The notes beneath the pieces were generated by a model. It saw nothing but the letters and a program-made list of their open reading frames with translations. It did not search any database and was not told where the DNA came from. Source: Planctomycetaceae bacterium (lineage in GTDB: Bacteria; Planctomycetota; Planctomycetia; Pirellulales; Pirellulaceae). From it: 45,062 nucleotides of DNA. Below, one piece after another: positions 9,391-18,521 of this stretch (its first letter is position 1; each line of letters opens with the position of its first letter). The translations under genes and the position numbers were made by a program. The stretch is taken from NCBI GenBank assembly GCA_002726515.1, contig PBTE01000087.1, positions 1-45,062 of the forward strand, read 5' to 3'.

Positions 9391-10818
9391 ATGAGTCACC
9401 GTTGGTTAATATTTGGGCTGACAATACTGCTCGTTGTCATTTCATTTTATGCAGCGAGATCCCTGGTTGTACCTCGCCATGACGGGACGGAGAGTTCAGG
9501 AACAGGGGCGGAGGATTTACCTAATCCGTTGCGGGTCTCCGATCCACTTGTCCCTTTTTTCTGTCTGCTGTCAGCAGATCGGCAGTCCGTAAATCTTGCG
9601 CTGGACCGGATTGAGGTGAATTGGGAACCGAGCCAGGCTGCGATGCTGGTCGAGATGTTGCCGGCTGTGGGTGATCGCGAAATCAGGCAACGAGTTGTCA
9701 CCTTCCTGGAAGCCAGGACCGACAAGAAATTCGGGCGAGACACGAACAAGTGGTTTCAGTTCGTCTGGAACGCAAATTTCGGACAGCATCCCAACTATCT
9801 CGAGTTCAAGGCAGAATTTTACTCGGTGTTCGATTCAAGTTTTCGAGAATATTTTGCTGAGGAGCCGCCCTCAACGATTCGACTGAACGAAATCTGCTGG
9901 GGAGGGGTACGCCGTGACGGAATTCCTCCGTTGAAAGAGCCGCAAACGGTTTCCGCCAGCCAGGCAACGTATCTCGAAGATTCCAACGTCGTGTTCGGCA
10001 TAGAGATTAACGGCGATGCGCGTGCCTATCCCCAACGCATCCTGGCCTGGCATGAAATGGTCAAAGATATCGTGGGTGGCGAATCGATCAACGGTGTCTA
10101 CTGCACTTTATGCGGGGCGATGATCGTTTATCGCACAACCGTCGATTCGGTCCATTATGAATTGGGGACCAGCGGCTTCCTTTACCGTTCCAATAAGCTC
10201 ATGTACGACCAGGAAACGAAATCCCTTTGGTCCACGCTCACAGGGAGACCTGTTGTCGGACACCTGGTTGGAAAGGGGATTGAACTGGAAATGTTGCAAG
10301 TTGTCACAACGACCTGGCAGGCCTGGCGAGAGCGTCACCCGCATACCCGAGTGCTCTCGCTTGACACTGGATTTTCACGTGATTACGGAGAGGGCGTGGC
10401 TTACAAGGATTACTTTAATACCGACCGGCTGATGTTTACCGTGCCGCGGGTCGACAGGCGCTTGCAGAACAAGACTCCCGTGCTGGCACTGCGTTTTCCC
10501 GCCGTTTCTGATGAGCAACTCGCCGTTTCGGCGGAATTTCTCGAAGAGAATCCGGTTTACCACGACCAGGTGGGAGTGCAGAAGTTTGTGATTTTAACGG
10601 ACAAGTCAGGAGCCCATCGCGTTTACGAAACGGGGAACAGGCGTTTTGATTCATGGGATGGTAATTGTGATGTTCGTGACAGTGAGGGTGCTTTCTGGAA
10701 GTTGAGCGAGGCGGAATTGACGTCGCCGGACGGGGAGGGTTTGCAACGGTTGCCAGCCCATAGCGCGTTCTGGTTTGGTTGGAACGCCGCCTTTCCCTCG
10801 ACCCGTTTGGTGAAGTGA
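9391..10818 (+). CDS. DUF3179 domain-containing membrane-anchored protein
   Basis: The 475-residue protein starts with one hydrophobic segment (WLIFGLTILLVVISFYAA, about residues 5-22), a signal anchor or uncleaved signal peptide. From roughly residue 200 it carries the DUF3179 core: EINGDARAYPQRILAWHEMV, then GVYCTLCGAMIVY with a CxxC pair, SGFLYRSNKLMYDQETKSLW, and WQAWRERHPHTRVLSLDTG. The family is widespread in planctomycetes, archaea and soil bacteria but has no established function; the CxxC and conserved His/Asp residues hint at a metal or redox site, which is my inference. The start ATG has no visible Shine-Dalgarno site. It stands alone on the plus strand and is convergent with the glutamate-synthase-like operon. 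Confidence 0.88.
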   Translation: MSHRWLIFGLTILLVVISFYAARSLVVPRHDGTESSGTGAEDLPNPLRVSDPLVPFFCLLSADRQSVNLALDRIEVNWEPSQAAMLVEMLPAVGDREIRQRVVTFLEARTDKKFGRDTNKWFQFVWNANFGQHPNYLEFKAEFYSVFDSSFREYFAEEPPSTIRLNEICWGGVRRDGIPPLKEPQTVSASQATYLEDSNVVFGIEINGDARAYPQRILAWHEMVKDIVGGESINGVYCTLCGAMIVYRTTVDSVHYELGTSGFLYRSNKLMYDQETKSLWSTLTGRPVVGHLVGKGIELEMLQVVTTTWQAWRERHPHTRVLSLDTGFSRDYGEGVAYKDYFNTDRLMFTVPRVDRRLQNKTPVLALRFPAVSDEQLAVSAEFLEENPVYHDQVGVQKFVILTDKSGAHRVYETGNRRFDSWDGNCDVRDSEGAFWKLSEAELTSPDGEGLQRLPAHSAFWFGWNAAFPSTRLVK

Positions 10819-11068
10819 AACGAGGCTGATTGTCTCGTGGTAAACGGCACTCCCGTCGGCCAGGCGGTTTACGGAAAGCCTGACGTGCTCCACTGACTCC
10901 GGCCTTGCTGCACTGAACGGCCGAGCGGATGTTTAACTCGGGTCGACTTGCCAATTTTCCAGGAACCGACATCACGCCGGTTCCGGATTCAGTGAGAAAT
11001 CAATCCTCTCCGGGGAGAATTCGGGGAACACCCAGCTGAAAAATTCCGGTTGAGGTCAACCAGGGAAC

Positions 11069-13600
11069 TCAGTTGCGAGTGCCGACCAGGGGAATCCCGG
11101 TGGCCGAAGCGGTCGAAATCGTGACGCTTCGCAAATCTTCGGGTTCCAGGTTATGCAAGTTGGTCTTGCCAGTGCAGCGAGCCATCATCGATGCCTCGCT
11201 CGCATTGGCCTTGAGAATGTTAACGACTGCTGCTGCACGTTCTTCTGCATTGGAGTCGGAGGAAAACAGGAGATTCCCGTCCCGGACCTGGCCGCCGACA
11301 GCCAGGCCGACACAAACGCCCAACGCCACTGCCACAGTACCCAGTCCAATCACTTTAGCGGCATCTGTTCCCGAGCGGATTCCACCAAAGTAGACCAGAG
11401 CGATTTCTTCTTCCCGCCGGAGCCGGCGGAGGATTGCCACAGCATCACGAAGAATTCCAAAATCCGGGGCCGTGTGCAATTCCGGCCAGGCTTCACCCAC
11501 CTGGCCTGTCCCATCCAATAGCATCATGTCCAGACCCTGTTCGAGGGAATACTGAAGGGACTCTTCCAGGAGTTGCGAGGAACTGACGGCCAGACCCAGG
11601 ATTTGGTGATCGTGTTGGCGCTCCAGCTGGGGTGTTTGAAACTTCTCTCCCACGGTCTGCAGAAGTGCTGCTGCGTCAGCACTCGGTTCGGTTTCCCGCG
11701 AAGTCAATAATTGAAACCATGGCGAGGAATCGTTCAGTGGAATGGTGCCGACGTATCCGCAGTTGGATTGAGCAAGTCCCTTTCCTACACCATCGCGGAC
11801 TTCTACCGGCGCCTGGTCAAAACCAGTGACCAGAAAAGGTTGTGCGAGTTCGATCCGACCGGCAAGGTCCGTGCTGACTTTACAGGCTTCGCGATAAGGG
11901 TCGATCACCAATCGAGAGAGGTTGGCCGGTAAAAAGACAATGTCATCTAGGTTCGGGGGGCGGCCCGGGGGATATGGATTGTCCCGAACCGGCAACCGTC
12001 GCTGCAACATCGTCTGCAACTTTGGCAAATCGGTGGGACCTGTGCGTGCCATGGAAAACAGGTCTTCTCGATGTCGTACTGCATAATCTGCGGATCCGGT
12101 TTCTGCATCGCAGCGATAGCAACGGGCGGCCTCTGCCAGAGCCGTTTCCCGGTTGTAGGTCGCTTCGATTTCAGGAAAGTCGACGGGCTTCTCACCCAGC
12201 CCAAAAAATTCAGGGTGATGCACAGGGTGTTTTTCCCACATGATATCCTGAGCCACAGGAACCCGCCGTGTGCGATAGGGTGTCCGGTACGGTAGCGGGT
12301 TTTCACGCCCTTCGAGAAAAGCTTTGACGTAGTAGGCGGCACGCTGACCGTGGTGCATGGCCATGACAATGGTCGAGCCACCGAATGCTCCGTCACCCGC
12401 CGCAAAAACTTTTGGATCCGACGTGCACATTCCTTCAAATGTCGTGTTGATGCGATCCCCGGCCATCATGTTGTGTTGTGACAACTCGTTACACTCGGTT
12501 TGTTGGCCAACCGAAGCGATGACCATACCACATTCGACATCATGTTCGCTGTCAGTTACAGCGACGGGCCTTCTTCGACCGTCTTCGTCGGCGTCTCCCA
12601 GTTCAGTCCGTACACAACGCAACACGAGTGAATCTACATTGGATTCGATGGCGACCTGTTGGGTGTGATAGATGAATTCGATACCTTCTTCGATGGCACC
12701 TTCCAGTTCGGTGCGACGGGCGGGGATTTCATCGGGGCCACGGCGGTAAATGACTTTAACATGCTTGCAACCCGGCAGCCGCTTTGCCACGCGACAGGCA
12801 TCCATGGCCACGTCTCCACCACCGATGACCACCACCGTTTCGGGCAACTCCGGTCTTTCGCCGCCGTTCACGCGTCGTAAGAAACCGACGCCGTCGACAA
12901 CACGGGGATGATCTTCACCGGGGATACCCATCGGCTTTCCCCGCCAGGCCCCGATCGTCATCAGGACGGCGTTGTGCCGGGATTTCAGCTCGTCCAGTGT
13001 GACCTGCTCACCCAGCGCGCTGTTCAGATGGATGTGCAATCCTTCGCAACGGTTGGTAAGACGGTCAATGTCCTGTTGGATAATTCCGGGCGGCAATCGA
13101 AATGCGGGGATTCCCCAGACCATCATCCCGCCTAGACGGTCGGTCATTTCATAGACGTGAACCGTGTAACCGGCCGCGCAAAGGTCGTTAGCAGCTGTCA
13201 GTCCGGCTGGACCGCCACCGATGATTCCTACAGTCTCCGTCTGTGTCACCGACAGCTGGGGCAAACGATACGAAGCTCCCAACTCGTCCATAACATGCCG
13301 TTTGAGATTGCGGATCTGGACGGGACCATCGCTGTCGGAACGACGGCAGGCAGGTTCGCATGGTGCGTCGCAGACCCGGCCGCAAATCGAGCTGAAGGGG
13401 TTGGTTGCCGTGATTGCCTCGAAGGCCTTTTCGAGTTTTCCTTCCCAGATGTAACCAATATATGATGGCGCGTCCGTCCCGACCGGGCAGGCGACTTGGC
13501 ACGGTGCAGGCACAAAATGTGTGTCTGACGAATCGTCACGGTCACGAAATTCGGTGGGAAGGATCGGTAACTGAATGCGTTGTAAATCGTAGACTGTCAT
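11069..13600 (-). CDS. GltD-like NADPH/FAD iron-sulfur flavoprotein fused to a degenerate glutamate-synthase-like barrel
   Basis: The 843-aa protein has two parts. Residues about 30-95 hold two tetranuclear cluster motifs (CQVACPVG and CGRVCDAPCEPAC), followed by an FAD-binding GGGPAGLTAANDL (about 125) and an NAD(P)-binding VVIGGGDVAMDACRVAKRL. This is the architecture of the glutamate synthase small subunit or dihydropyrimidine dehydrogenase N-terminus, with CYRC at 494-497 closing the reductase. The remaining 346 residues resemble the C-terminal half of the FMN barrel of glutamate synthase: YFGGIRSGTDAAKVIGLGTVAVALG and NLEPEDLRSVTISTASATGIPL parallel the neighbour's GGMRDGADAVKGLCLGADAIAFG and DLSREDLVAVTPEAAAITGLPY, but the iron-sulfur cysteines between them are gone. 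The normal GltD ends near the first part, so this is a fusion. ATG 13600 is one base past the previous stop. Predicted role: electron supply from NADPH to the upstream synthase. Confidence 0.85.
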   Translation of the reverse strand: MTVYDLQRIQLPILPTEFRDRDDSSDTHFVPAPCQVACPVGTDAPSYIGYIWEGKLEKAFEAITATNPFSSICGRVCDAPCEPACRRSDSDGPVQIRNLKRHVMDELGASYRLPQLSVTQTETVGIIGGGPAGLTAANDLCAAGYTVHVYEMTDRLGGMMVWGIPAFRLPPGIIQQDIDRLTNRCEGLHIHLNSALGEQVTLDELKSRHNAVLMTIGAWRGKPMGIPGEDHPRVVDGVGFLRRVNGGERPELPETVVVIGGGDVAMDACRVAKRLPGCKHVKVIYRRGPDEIPARRTELEGAIEEGIEFIYHTQQVAIESNVDSLVLRCVRTELGDADEDGRRRPVAVTDSEHDVECGMVIASVGQQTECNELSQHNMMAGDRINTTFEGMCTSDPKVFAAGDGAFGGSTIVMAMHHGQRAAYYVKAFLEGRENPLPYRTPYRTRRVPVAQDIMWEKHPVHHPEFFGLGEKPVDFPEIEATYNRETALAEAARCYRCDAETGSADYAVRHREDLFSMARTGPTDLPKLQTMLQRRLPVRDNPYPPGRPPNLDDIVFLPANLSRLVIDPYREACKVSTDLAGRIELAQPFLVTGFDQAPVEVRDGVGKGLAQSNCGYVGTIPLNDSSPWFQLLTSRETEPSADAAALLQTVGEKFQTPQLERQHDHQILGLAVSSSQLLEESLQYSLEQGLDMMLLDGTGQVGEAWPELHTAPDFGILRDAVAILRRLRREEEIALVYFGGIRSGTDAAKVIGLGTVAVALGVCVGLAVGGQVRDGNLLFSSDSNAEERAAAVVNILKANASEASMMARCTGKTNLHNLEPEDLRSVTISTASATGIPLVGTRN

Positions 13601-13601
13601 C

Positions 13602-15560
13602 TCAATTTACCTTCACAGCCTGGGGAACACGATTTTCCCGGTATTCTGGAGCATAGGGCAGACCTGTGATGGCGGCTGCCTCCGGGGTGACGGCAACCAG
13701 ATCCTCGCGGCTCAAATCCCTCACGTCCGCATATCCCAGGCCCTGGGTGATCGCAGCGATTTGCCAGCGTACGCTTTCGAGAAAGCGATGGATGTTCTGG
13801 GCTTCGACAGAGGCCTGATACCGCTTTTCATGTTCCGGGTCCTGGGTGGCAATCCCTGTGACACATTGTCCTACATGGCACTGCATGCAGGCGATACAGC
13901 CTCCGGCGATGAGCACCGACGTGCCAAACGCTATCGCATCGGCACCCAGGCAAAGTCCTTTCACAGCGTCTGCTCCGTCTCGCATTCCTCCCATCAGCAC
14001 GATCTCGACGTCCTGCCGGCGTCCGATTTCCGCCAGAGCCTCCTCAGCCTCGATGATCGCCGCCAGGGTGGGGATGCCAACATAGTCGATGACTTCCGCA
14101 CTGCCAGCCCCGGTGGAACCCTGCATTCCATCCAGTTCGATAAAATCGAAGCCATCTTTGGCCGCAATTTTGATGTCATCACGCACGCGACCGGCGCCAA
14201 GTTTTACGCTGACAGGCAAGCGGTATCCGGTCGCTTCGCGAAATTCTTCAATCTTGATCACCAAATCGTCGGCGCCCAGGATATCCGGATGCCGTGAAGG
14301 TGAACGAAGGTCGATGCCGGCCGGGATGCCACGGATCGCCGCCAGCTCAGGAGTCACTTTCTTGGCCATCAGCTGCCCGCCCAGACCCGGCTTGGCGCCC
14401 TGGGAAATGTAGATTTCCAATCCATCAGCTCGCAACATGTCGTGAATGTTCCACCCCAGACGACCACCAAGACATTGGAATATCAATTGGTCGGCAGCGT
14501 CACGTTGCGCGTCACTCATTCCACCTTCGCCCGTGTTTTCGGCGATGCGGGAAAGTGACGAGGCTATCCCGATTGCCTCTTTCGTCGAACGACTCAATGC
14601 CCCGTAACTCATCGGCGCAATCATCACGGGCATACTCAGCTTCAACGGGTTGGCACCGTTTTTGCCACCGATTTCCGTATGCATTTCAACCTGCGATACC
14701 ACGTCGTCATCGTGACCGGCGCCCGATAAATCGCGTTTGAATGCAAGGTCTGCCAGGTGTGGCAGAGATCGGGCACCCCCGTAACCACGAATACGGTACC
14801 GGCCGATGTGTGACTTGATGTGAATGTCTTCCTGGATTTTAGGATTCCAATAGGAAGAGTCGCCGGAAAAAGAAAAGAAAGGGATGCTCCGCCTCTGTTG
14901 TTCGCTGGTATCATACCGCAGTTTCTTGCCGGCGTTGACAACTTTCTGGAAGCTTCCCTTGAACGAAATTTTATATCTATCCAGAAATTCTCGGACGCTT
15001 TCAATTTCGTCGGCTGCGATGTCGGTTACCTCTGCATCCGCCCCCAAATCCTGGATGCTCCCGCCGACGAAAATTTCTCCGCCGGTCATGTCTTCACCAA
15101 GTCGCTCGCCTGAGTCACCGAGGATGATGATTCGACCGCCATACATCATGTAACCGGCCATGAAATTGGCGTTGCCGGCACAACAGAGCGTACCTGCCTT
15201 CATCACCTGGCCGGCACGAGATCCCACGTTTCCACGAACAATCAGTTCGGCACCCCGAATGGCGACGCCGGCAATAGCACCCGCATTGCCCGAGACCACC
15301 ACGGATCCCGCGTACATGTTGTCTCCCAGTCCCCAGCCGACATTGTTGTCAACTTTGAAGTGGGCTTGATCTGTCAGCCCCGCGCAAAAATAACCGGCTG
15401 AGCCACGGATTTTGACTGTGATGGGAGAAATCAGGCCCACGCCTATATGATGCCGTGCATCGGGATTGGTAACCTCGACGTCCTCGCCCGCGGCGCCGTG
15501 TTTCCGGATCAGCTCGTTGCCATCACGGACAGAAAGTTCAGCTAAATCGATCGTGACCAT
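13602..15560 (-). CDS. Glutamate synthase-like protein, GXGXG domain fused to FMN-binding synthase domain
   Basis: Residues about 25-190 are a GXGXG beta-helix (RGSAGYFCAGL, YAGSVVVSGNAGAIAG, GGRIIILGDSGERLGEDMTGG). From about 235 follows the FMN/TIM-barrel synthase domain: MPVMIAPMSYGALSRSTKEA, ENTGEGGMSDAQRD, SQGAKPGLGGQL, VKLGAGRVRDDIKIAAKDG, DFIELDGMQGSTGAG and GGMRDGADAVKGL. Cysteines 555, 558, 561 and 566 (CIACMQCHVGQC) supply the iron-sulfur cluster. In E. coli GltB the order is amidotransferase, central, FMN, GXGXG; here GXGXG comes first, like rhizobial GlxC plus GlxD joined in gene order. It overlaps the upstream amidotransferase by 19 bases. With its neighbours it should make glutamate, or a relative such as N-methylglutamate, from glutamine-derived ammonia. 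Which product is formed cannot be told from sequence. Confidence 0.88.
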   Translation of the reverse strand: MVTIDLAELSVRDGNELIRKHGAAGEDVEVTNPDARHHIGVGLISPITVKIRGSAGYFCAGLTDQAHFKVDNNVGWGLGDNMYAGSVVVSGNAGAIAGVAIRGAELIVRGNVGSRAGQVMKAGTLCCAGNANFMAGYMMYGGRIIILGDSGERLGEDMTGGEIFVGGSIQDLGADAEVTDIAADEIESVREFLDRYKISFKGSFQKVVNAGKKLRYDTSEQQRRSIPFFSFSGDSSYWNPKIQEDIHIKSHIGRYRIRGYGGARSLPHLADLAFKRDLSGAGHDDDVVSQVEMHTEIGGKNGANPLKLSMPVMIAPMSYGALSRSTKEAIGIASSLSRIAENTGEGGMSDAQRDAADQLIFQCLGGRLGWNIHDMLRADGLEIYISQGAKPGLGGQLMAKKVTPELAAIRGIPAGIDLRSPSRHPDILGADDLVIKIEEFREATGYRLPVSVKLGAGRVRDDIKIAAKDGFDFIELDGMQGSTGAGSAEVIDYVGIPTLAAIIEAEEALAEIGRRQDVEIVLMGGMRDGADAVKGLCLGADAIAFGTSVLIAGGCIACMQCHVGQCVTGIATQDPEHEKRYQASVEAQNIHRFLESVRWQIAAITQGLGYADVRDLSREDLVAVTPEAAAITGLPYAPEYRENRVPQAVKVN

Positions 15561-16453
15561 GTGTTGTACGTGCCGGGCGGCGGTTCCTTGGTGTTCAAGG
15601 CCTGACCCGGGAAAAGACGATTAAGGGAAACTTCTTCCGACGCGATGGAGATGAGATCGTCGTTCTCAAACATGATCATGGGTTTGGCAGCCAGACGGTC
15701 CTTGGCATAACCAATCTCGTCACGTGTCGAGACCAGGAAGGAGAAGGTTCCATCCAGGTCATCGATCGAACTCCGTAATGCCTCTTTGAGTGAAACGCCC
15801 TGGGACAGTTTGTCAGCCAGGTAGACTGCGACAAGCTCACTGTCATTGTCAGTCGAAAACTCGAAGTCTCGTTGTTCGAGCCTGCGCCGCATTTTCCAAT
15901 AATTGGTGATCTGGCCGTTGTGGACAATGGCGACGTCGGCAAATCCGGTTGCCCAGAAAGGATGGGAAGCCTCGGGCTTGACATCGGATTCCGTCGCTAA
16001 TCGAACATGCCCGATTCCATGAGTACCATGAAAGGAACTCACGTGGTAACGGTCATCCACCTGATGTGCACTACCGATATCTTTGACGATTTCGAGACTG
16101 GAACCGATTGAAATCACCTTGGCTACGTGTTCCATGCGGTAGGAAAACTGTCGCAGGTCACCGTCAAAATTCACGGTCGCCCGGTAATTGTTTCCGATCA
16201 CCTCGTCCTCGACAACTTCAGCATTCTGTTCTGCCAATGATGACTGAATCCGCTGAACAGCCGCTGTAGCCTCATCACCCTCGCCGATAAAAAATCGGAC
16301 TCGCAATTGGCCCGGTTTCGCATCTCCGTAGAGCGCAAACCCGGTAGAGTCAGGGCCTCGATGCTGGCAACCATCCAGCATGTCGATCAGGAACTGTCCG
16401 GTACGGAGGTCCTGATCGGTGTTTTTGTACATGATACCGGCGATTCCACACAT
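15542..16453 (-). CDS. Class II glutamine amidotransferase subunit (GltB N-terminal/GlxB-like)
   Basis: The start is set at ATG 16453 although the frame is open to 16504, because only this start gives Met-Cys-Gly-Ile: after Met removal Cys2 is the N-terminal nucleophile of class II amidotransferases. Other family landmarks are CQHRGPDSTGFAL, HVRLATES (His-Val-Arg plus Ser/Thr), IVHNGQITNYWKMRRRL and FSTDNDSELVA. The 303-aa protein is a stand-alone glutaminase domain; it hydrolyses glutamine and should channel ammonia to the GXGXG/FMN partner encoded directly downstream with a 19-base overlap. This split layout matches glxB or mgsA-type loci of proteobacteria and archaeal glutamate synthases. 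First gene of a three-gene translationally coupled operon. PurF-type amidotransferase was considered and rejected: no phosphoribosyltransferase domain follows. Confidence 0.87.
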   Translation of the reverse strand: MCGIAGIMYKNTDQDLRTGQFLIDMLDGCQHRGPDSTGFALYGDAKPGQLRVRFFIGEGDEATAAVQRIQSSLAEQNAEVVEDEVIGNNYRATVNFDGDLRQFSYRMEHVAKVISIGSSLEIVKDIGSAHQVDDRYHVSSFHGTHGIGHVRLATESDVKPEASHPFWATGFADVAIVHNGQITNYWKMRRRLEQRDFEFSTDNDSELVAVYLADKLSQGVSLKEALRSSIDDLDGTFSFLVSTRDEIGYAKDRLAAKPMIMFENDDLISIASEEVSLNRLFPGQALNTKEPPPGTYNTWSRSI

Positions 16454-17187
16454 GGGTTGCTTTCTGTGGTCAGCAGGAGTCCGAGTCTTGGCACGTTGGT
16501 CCAAACCGCCCTGATTTTCCTCTTCAGGGGTGTCGGGATTAACCCCACAAAATGATCAAGCCGTCTGTTATGACCGCTTGGACACGGTGAGACGGTCGTC
16601 ACGACTCGCGGTACGACCATTGTAAAACTCTGTCGTCTCTGATGCTAGTGAGCCCCGCAAAAACCTGCTTAGTGGTTGCCGCTGTTTGTCGGGGCTGGTT
16701 GGTTTTCAGTGGAACCCGCTGCCGTTCTGGAAAACCTGATGATTGTGGTGGTCACGTAGGTTACGTGAGGCATGGGTGGCAGCAACCGGCTTTGCGTGAC
16801 GGACCGAGACAGGTGGAACTTGTGTCAAGTTTCAATTCGTGGAGGTTAGGTAGACCGGTTGGCCGGGACTCAGCCTGTAAACGGTTCGTCCCGGTTCAGT
16901 GAATGTGCCCCCGGGAATGTTAACGGATGGACACACCAGTCGAACGACTGGGAAATCACCCGGCCGAATTACCAGTTTGGGACCCGCACCACGCACGTAG
17001 GGTGCGTGAGGGCGAGCCAACCACTTTCGTAAGCAGTGTTGCTGAACTTCCATCAGGGGCAAGGGTTGGCGCGGACCGCCCCGCAGAATTTGGAAACGTC
17101 ACCATTGGTCAACTTGTAGGAAGTTTTCAAGAATAGGAGAATGAAAGGTGTGTTTGTTCAGCCCCTCTCACAACAGAATGGATTATC
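16454..17187. other. Divergent intergenic region upstream of the glutamate-synthase-like operon and the AhpD-like gene
   Basis: About 730 bases without a convincing gene. Short open frames in it have no domain or signal peptide. One compact hairpin is visible: CACGCAC at 16990-16996 and GTGCGTG at 17002-17008 with a 5-base loop, not followed by T residues, so not a terminator. It could be an operator or chance. Promoters for both flanking units must lie here, but I cannot single out a good -35/-10 pair. Confidence 0.45.
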
Positions 17188-17616
17188 ATGTCAGAATCTC
17201 CCCTCGCGACGGTTTCGCCAGTGCCTGAGGATCAAGCGTCGGAACGAGTTGCAGAAATTTTTGCGGACATCCAACGCACGAAAGAGATAGACTTCGTGCC
17301 CAACTTCTGGAGAACCCTGGCGACTCAACCAGAACTACTGGAGTCAGTTTGGAACAATTTGAAAAAGTGGATGCATCCCGAGGCCACGGGGCGTGAATCG
17401 TCCCTGGACGCCAGGACTCGAGAAATCATCGCGGTGGCAGTCTCCGCCACCAATGCCTGTCCTTATTGTATTAATTCACATACCGCAGCTCTTTGTAAAC
17501 TGGGTGTGGACGGCGAAGAGTTGGGTGAAGTCATGGCGATCGTGGGGCTCTTTAACCAGACGAACTCTCTGGCGAACGGATATCAGATTCAACCGGACGT
17601 ACTTCCACCCTCGTAA
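17188..17616 (+). CDS. AhpD-like carboxymuconolactone decarboxylase family protein
   Basis: The 142-residue protein has the AhpD core: DARTREIIAVAVSATNACPYCINSH, with redox cysteines Cys91 and Cys94 and His98 in CxxCxxxH spacing. This is the peroxidase-related subgroup of the carboxymuconolactone decarboxylase family, whose members reduce peroxides or serve as disulfide reductases in the cytoplasm. FVPNFWRTLATQPELLES near the N-terminus is also typical of this subgroup. No signal peptide is present. The BtpA-like gene follows after 21 bases, so the two may be cotranscribed. The enzyme's reductant and substrate are not identifiable here. Confidence 0.85.
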   Translation: MSESPLATVSPVPEDQASERVAEIFADIQRTKEIDFVPNFWRTLATQPELLESVWNNLKKWMHPEATGRESSLDARTREIIAVAVSATNACPYCINSHTAALCKLGVDGEELGEVMAIVGLFNQTNSLANGYQIQPDVLPPS

Positions 17617-17637
17617 CCTGGTGCATTTTCCTTTTCC

Positions 17638-18453
17638 ATGACCAGCTCATCTGCCTTATGGAGTGAGAATTCCTGTCCCATTGTAGGGATGGTCCACCTC
17701 AAGCCGCTTCCCGGTTCACCGGGCTTTTCGGGTGACCTTCGCTCCATACTGCGATCAGCAAAAAAAGATGCCGAATCACTGGTGTCAGGAGGAGTTGACG
17801 GGTTGCTGGTTGAGAACCTCGGTGATGTTCCATACATGCGTGGACGTGTGGCGAGGGAAACCGTAGCCTGTATGACCGTCATTGCCTCGGAGATTCGCCA
17901 AGAGTTTTCCGTGCCTCTGGGCATCAATGTTTTGAGAAACGACGGACAGAGCGCCCTGGCAATCGCACAAGCGGCGGGGGCGCAGTTCATCCGCGTCAAC
18001 GTGTTGTGTGGTGCGCGTTTGACGGACCAGGGTATCGTACAGGGAATTGCCGCCGAGTTGATGCGGGATCGATCACGGCTCGCTGCTACTGACATCCAGG
18101 TCCTGGCCGACATCAACGTCAAACATTCGGTTCCTCTGGCCAATCGCCCTTTACAGGAAGAGGTCGTCGATCTGGTCCAACGTGGCGGCGCAGATGCGAT
18201 CGTGGTCTCCGGCGCGTCAACCGGATCTCCCACCAACCTTGAAGAGTTGAAACAAGTCAAGGTTGCCGCCGGGAAGGTTCCGGTATGGATCGGTAGCGGA
18301 GTGAGTGAAGCTTCGTTGGAATCTTCTGTTCTTGCCGCAGACGGGTTAATCATTGGTACGGGGCTGAAGCAGGGACACCAGGTGCATCGTCCGGTCGATC
18401 CGCAGCTTGTGGCCCGCGTGGTGAAAAGTGCGTCGGATTGGTTGTCCCGGTGA
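17638..18453 (+). CDS. BtpA/SgcQ family protein
   Basis: The 271-aa product matches the BtpA family: IVGMVHLKPLPGSPGF at the N-terminus, GGVDGLLVENLGDVPY, VPLGINVLRNDG, FIRVNVLCGARLTDQG, DINVKHSVPL and ADAIVVSGASTGSPT, ending with GLIIGTGLK. These proteins are predicted TIM barrels. Cyanobacterial BtpA is reported to affect photosystem I accumulation, while the E. coli relative SgcQ lies in a sugar phosphotransferase operon. In a non-photosynthetic planctomycete the role is unknown; the fold suggests a phosphate-containing sugar or nucleotide substrate, which is inference. It lies 21 bases downstream of the AhpD-like gene with no obvious Shine-Dalgarno site. It is convergent with trmL, 68 bases away. 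Confidence 0.87.
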   Translation: MTSSSALWSENSCPIVGMVHLKPLPGSPGFSGDLRSILRSAKKDAESLVSGGVDGLLVENLGDVPYMRGRVARETVACMTVIASEIRQEFSVPLGINVLRNDGQSALAIAQAAGAQFIRVNVLCGARLTDQGIVQGIAAELMRDRSRLAATDIQVLADINVKHSVPLANRPLQEEVVDLVQRGGADAIVVSGASTGSPTNLEELKQVKVAAGKVPVWIGSGVSEASLESSVLAADGLIIGTGLKQGHQVHRPVDPQLVARVVKSASDWLSR

Positions 18454-18521
18454 CCCCCGGCTGCCGAATGACCGTGTCAGGTAATGTGTGCTGCACTGCA
18501 AAACGCAAACCGGTGTTTTTG

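Noticed and set aside
10962-10984. Short inverted repeat GGAACCG/CGGTTCC between the convergent DUF3179 and reductase genes
   Set aside because: Only seven base pairs with a nine-base loop and no T-run on either strand; too weak to call a terminator.
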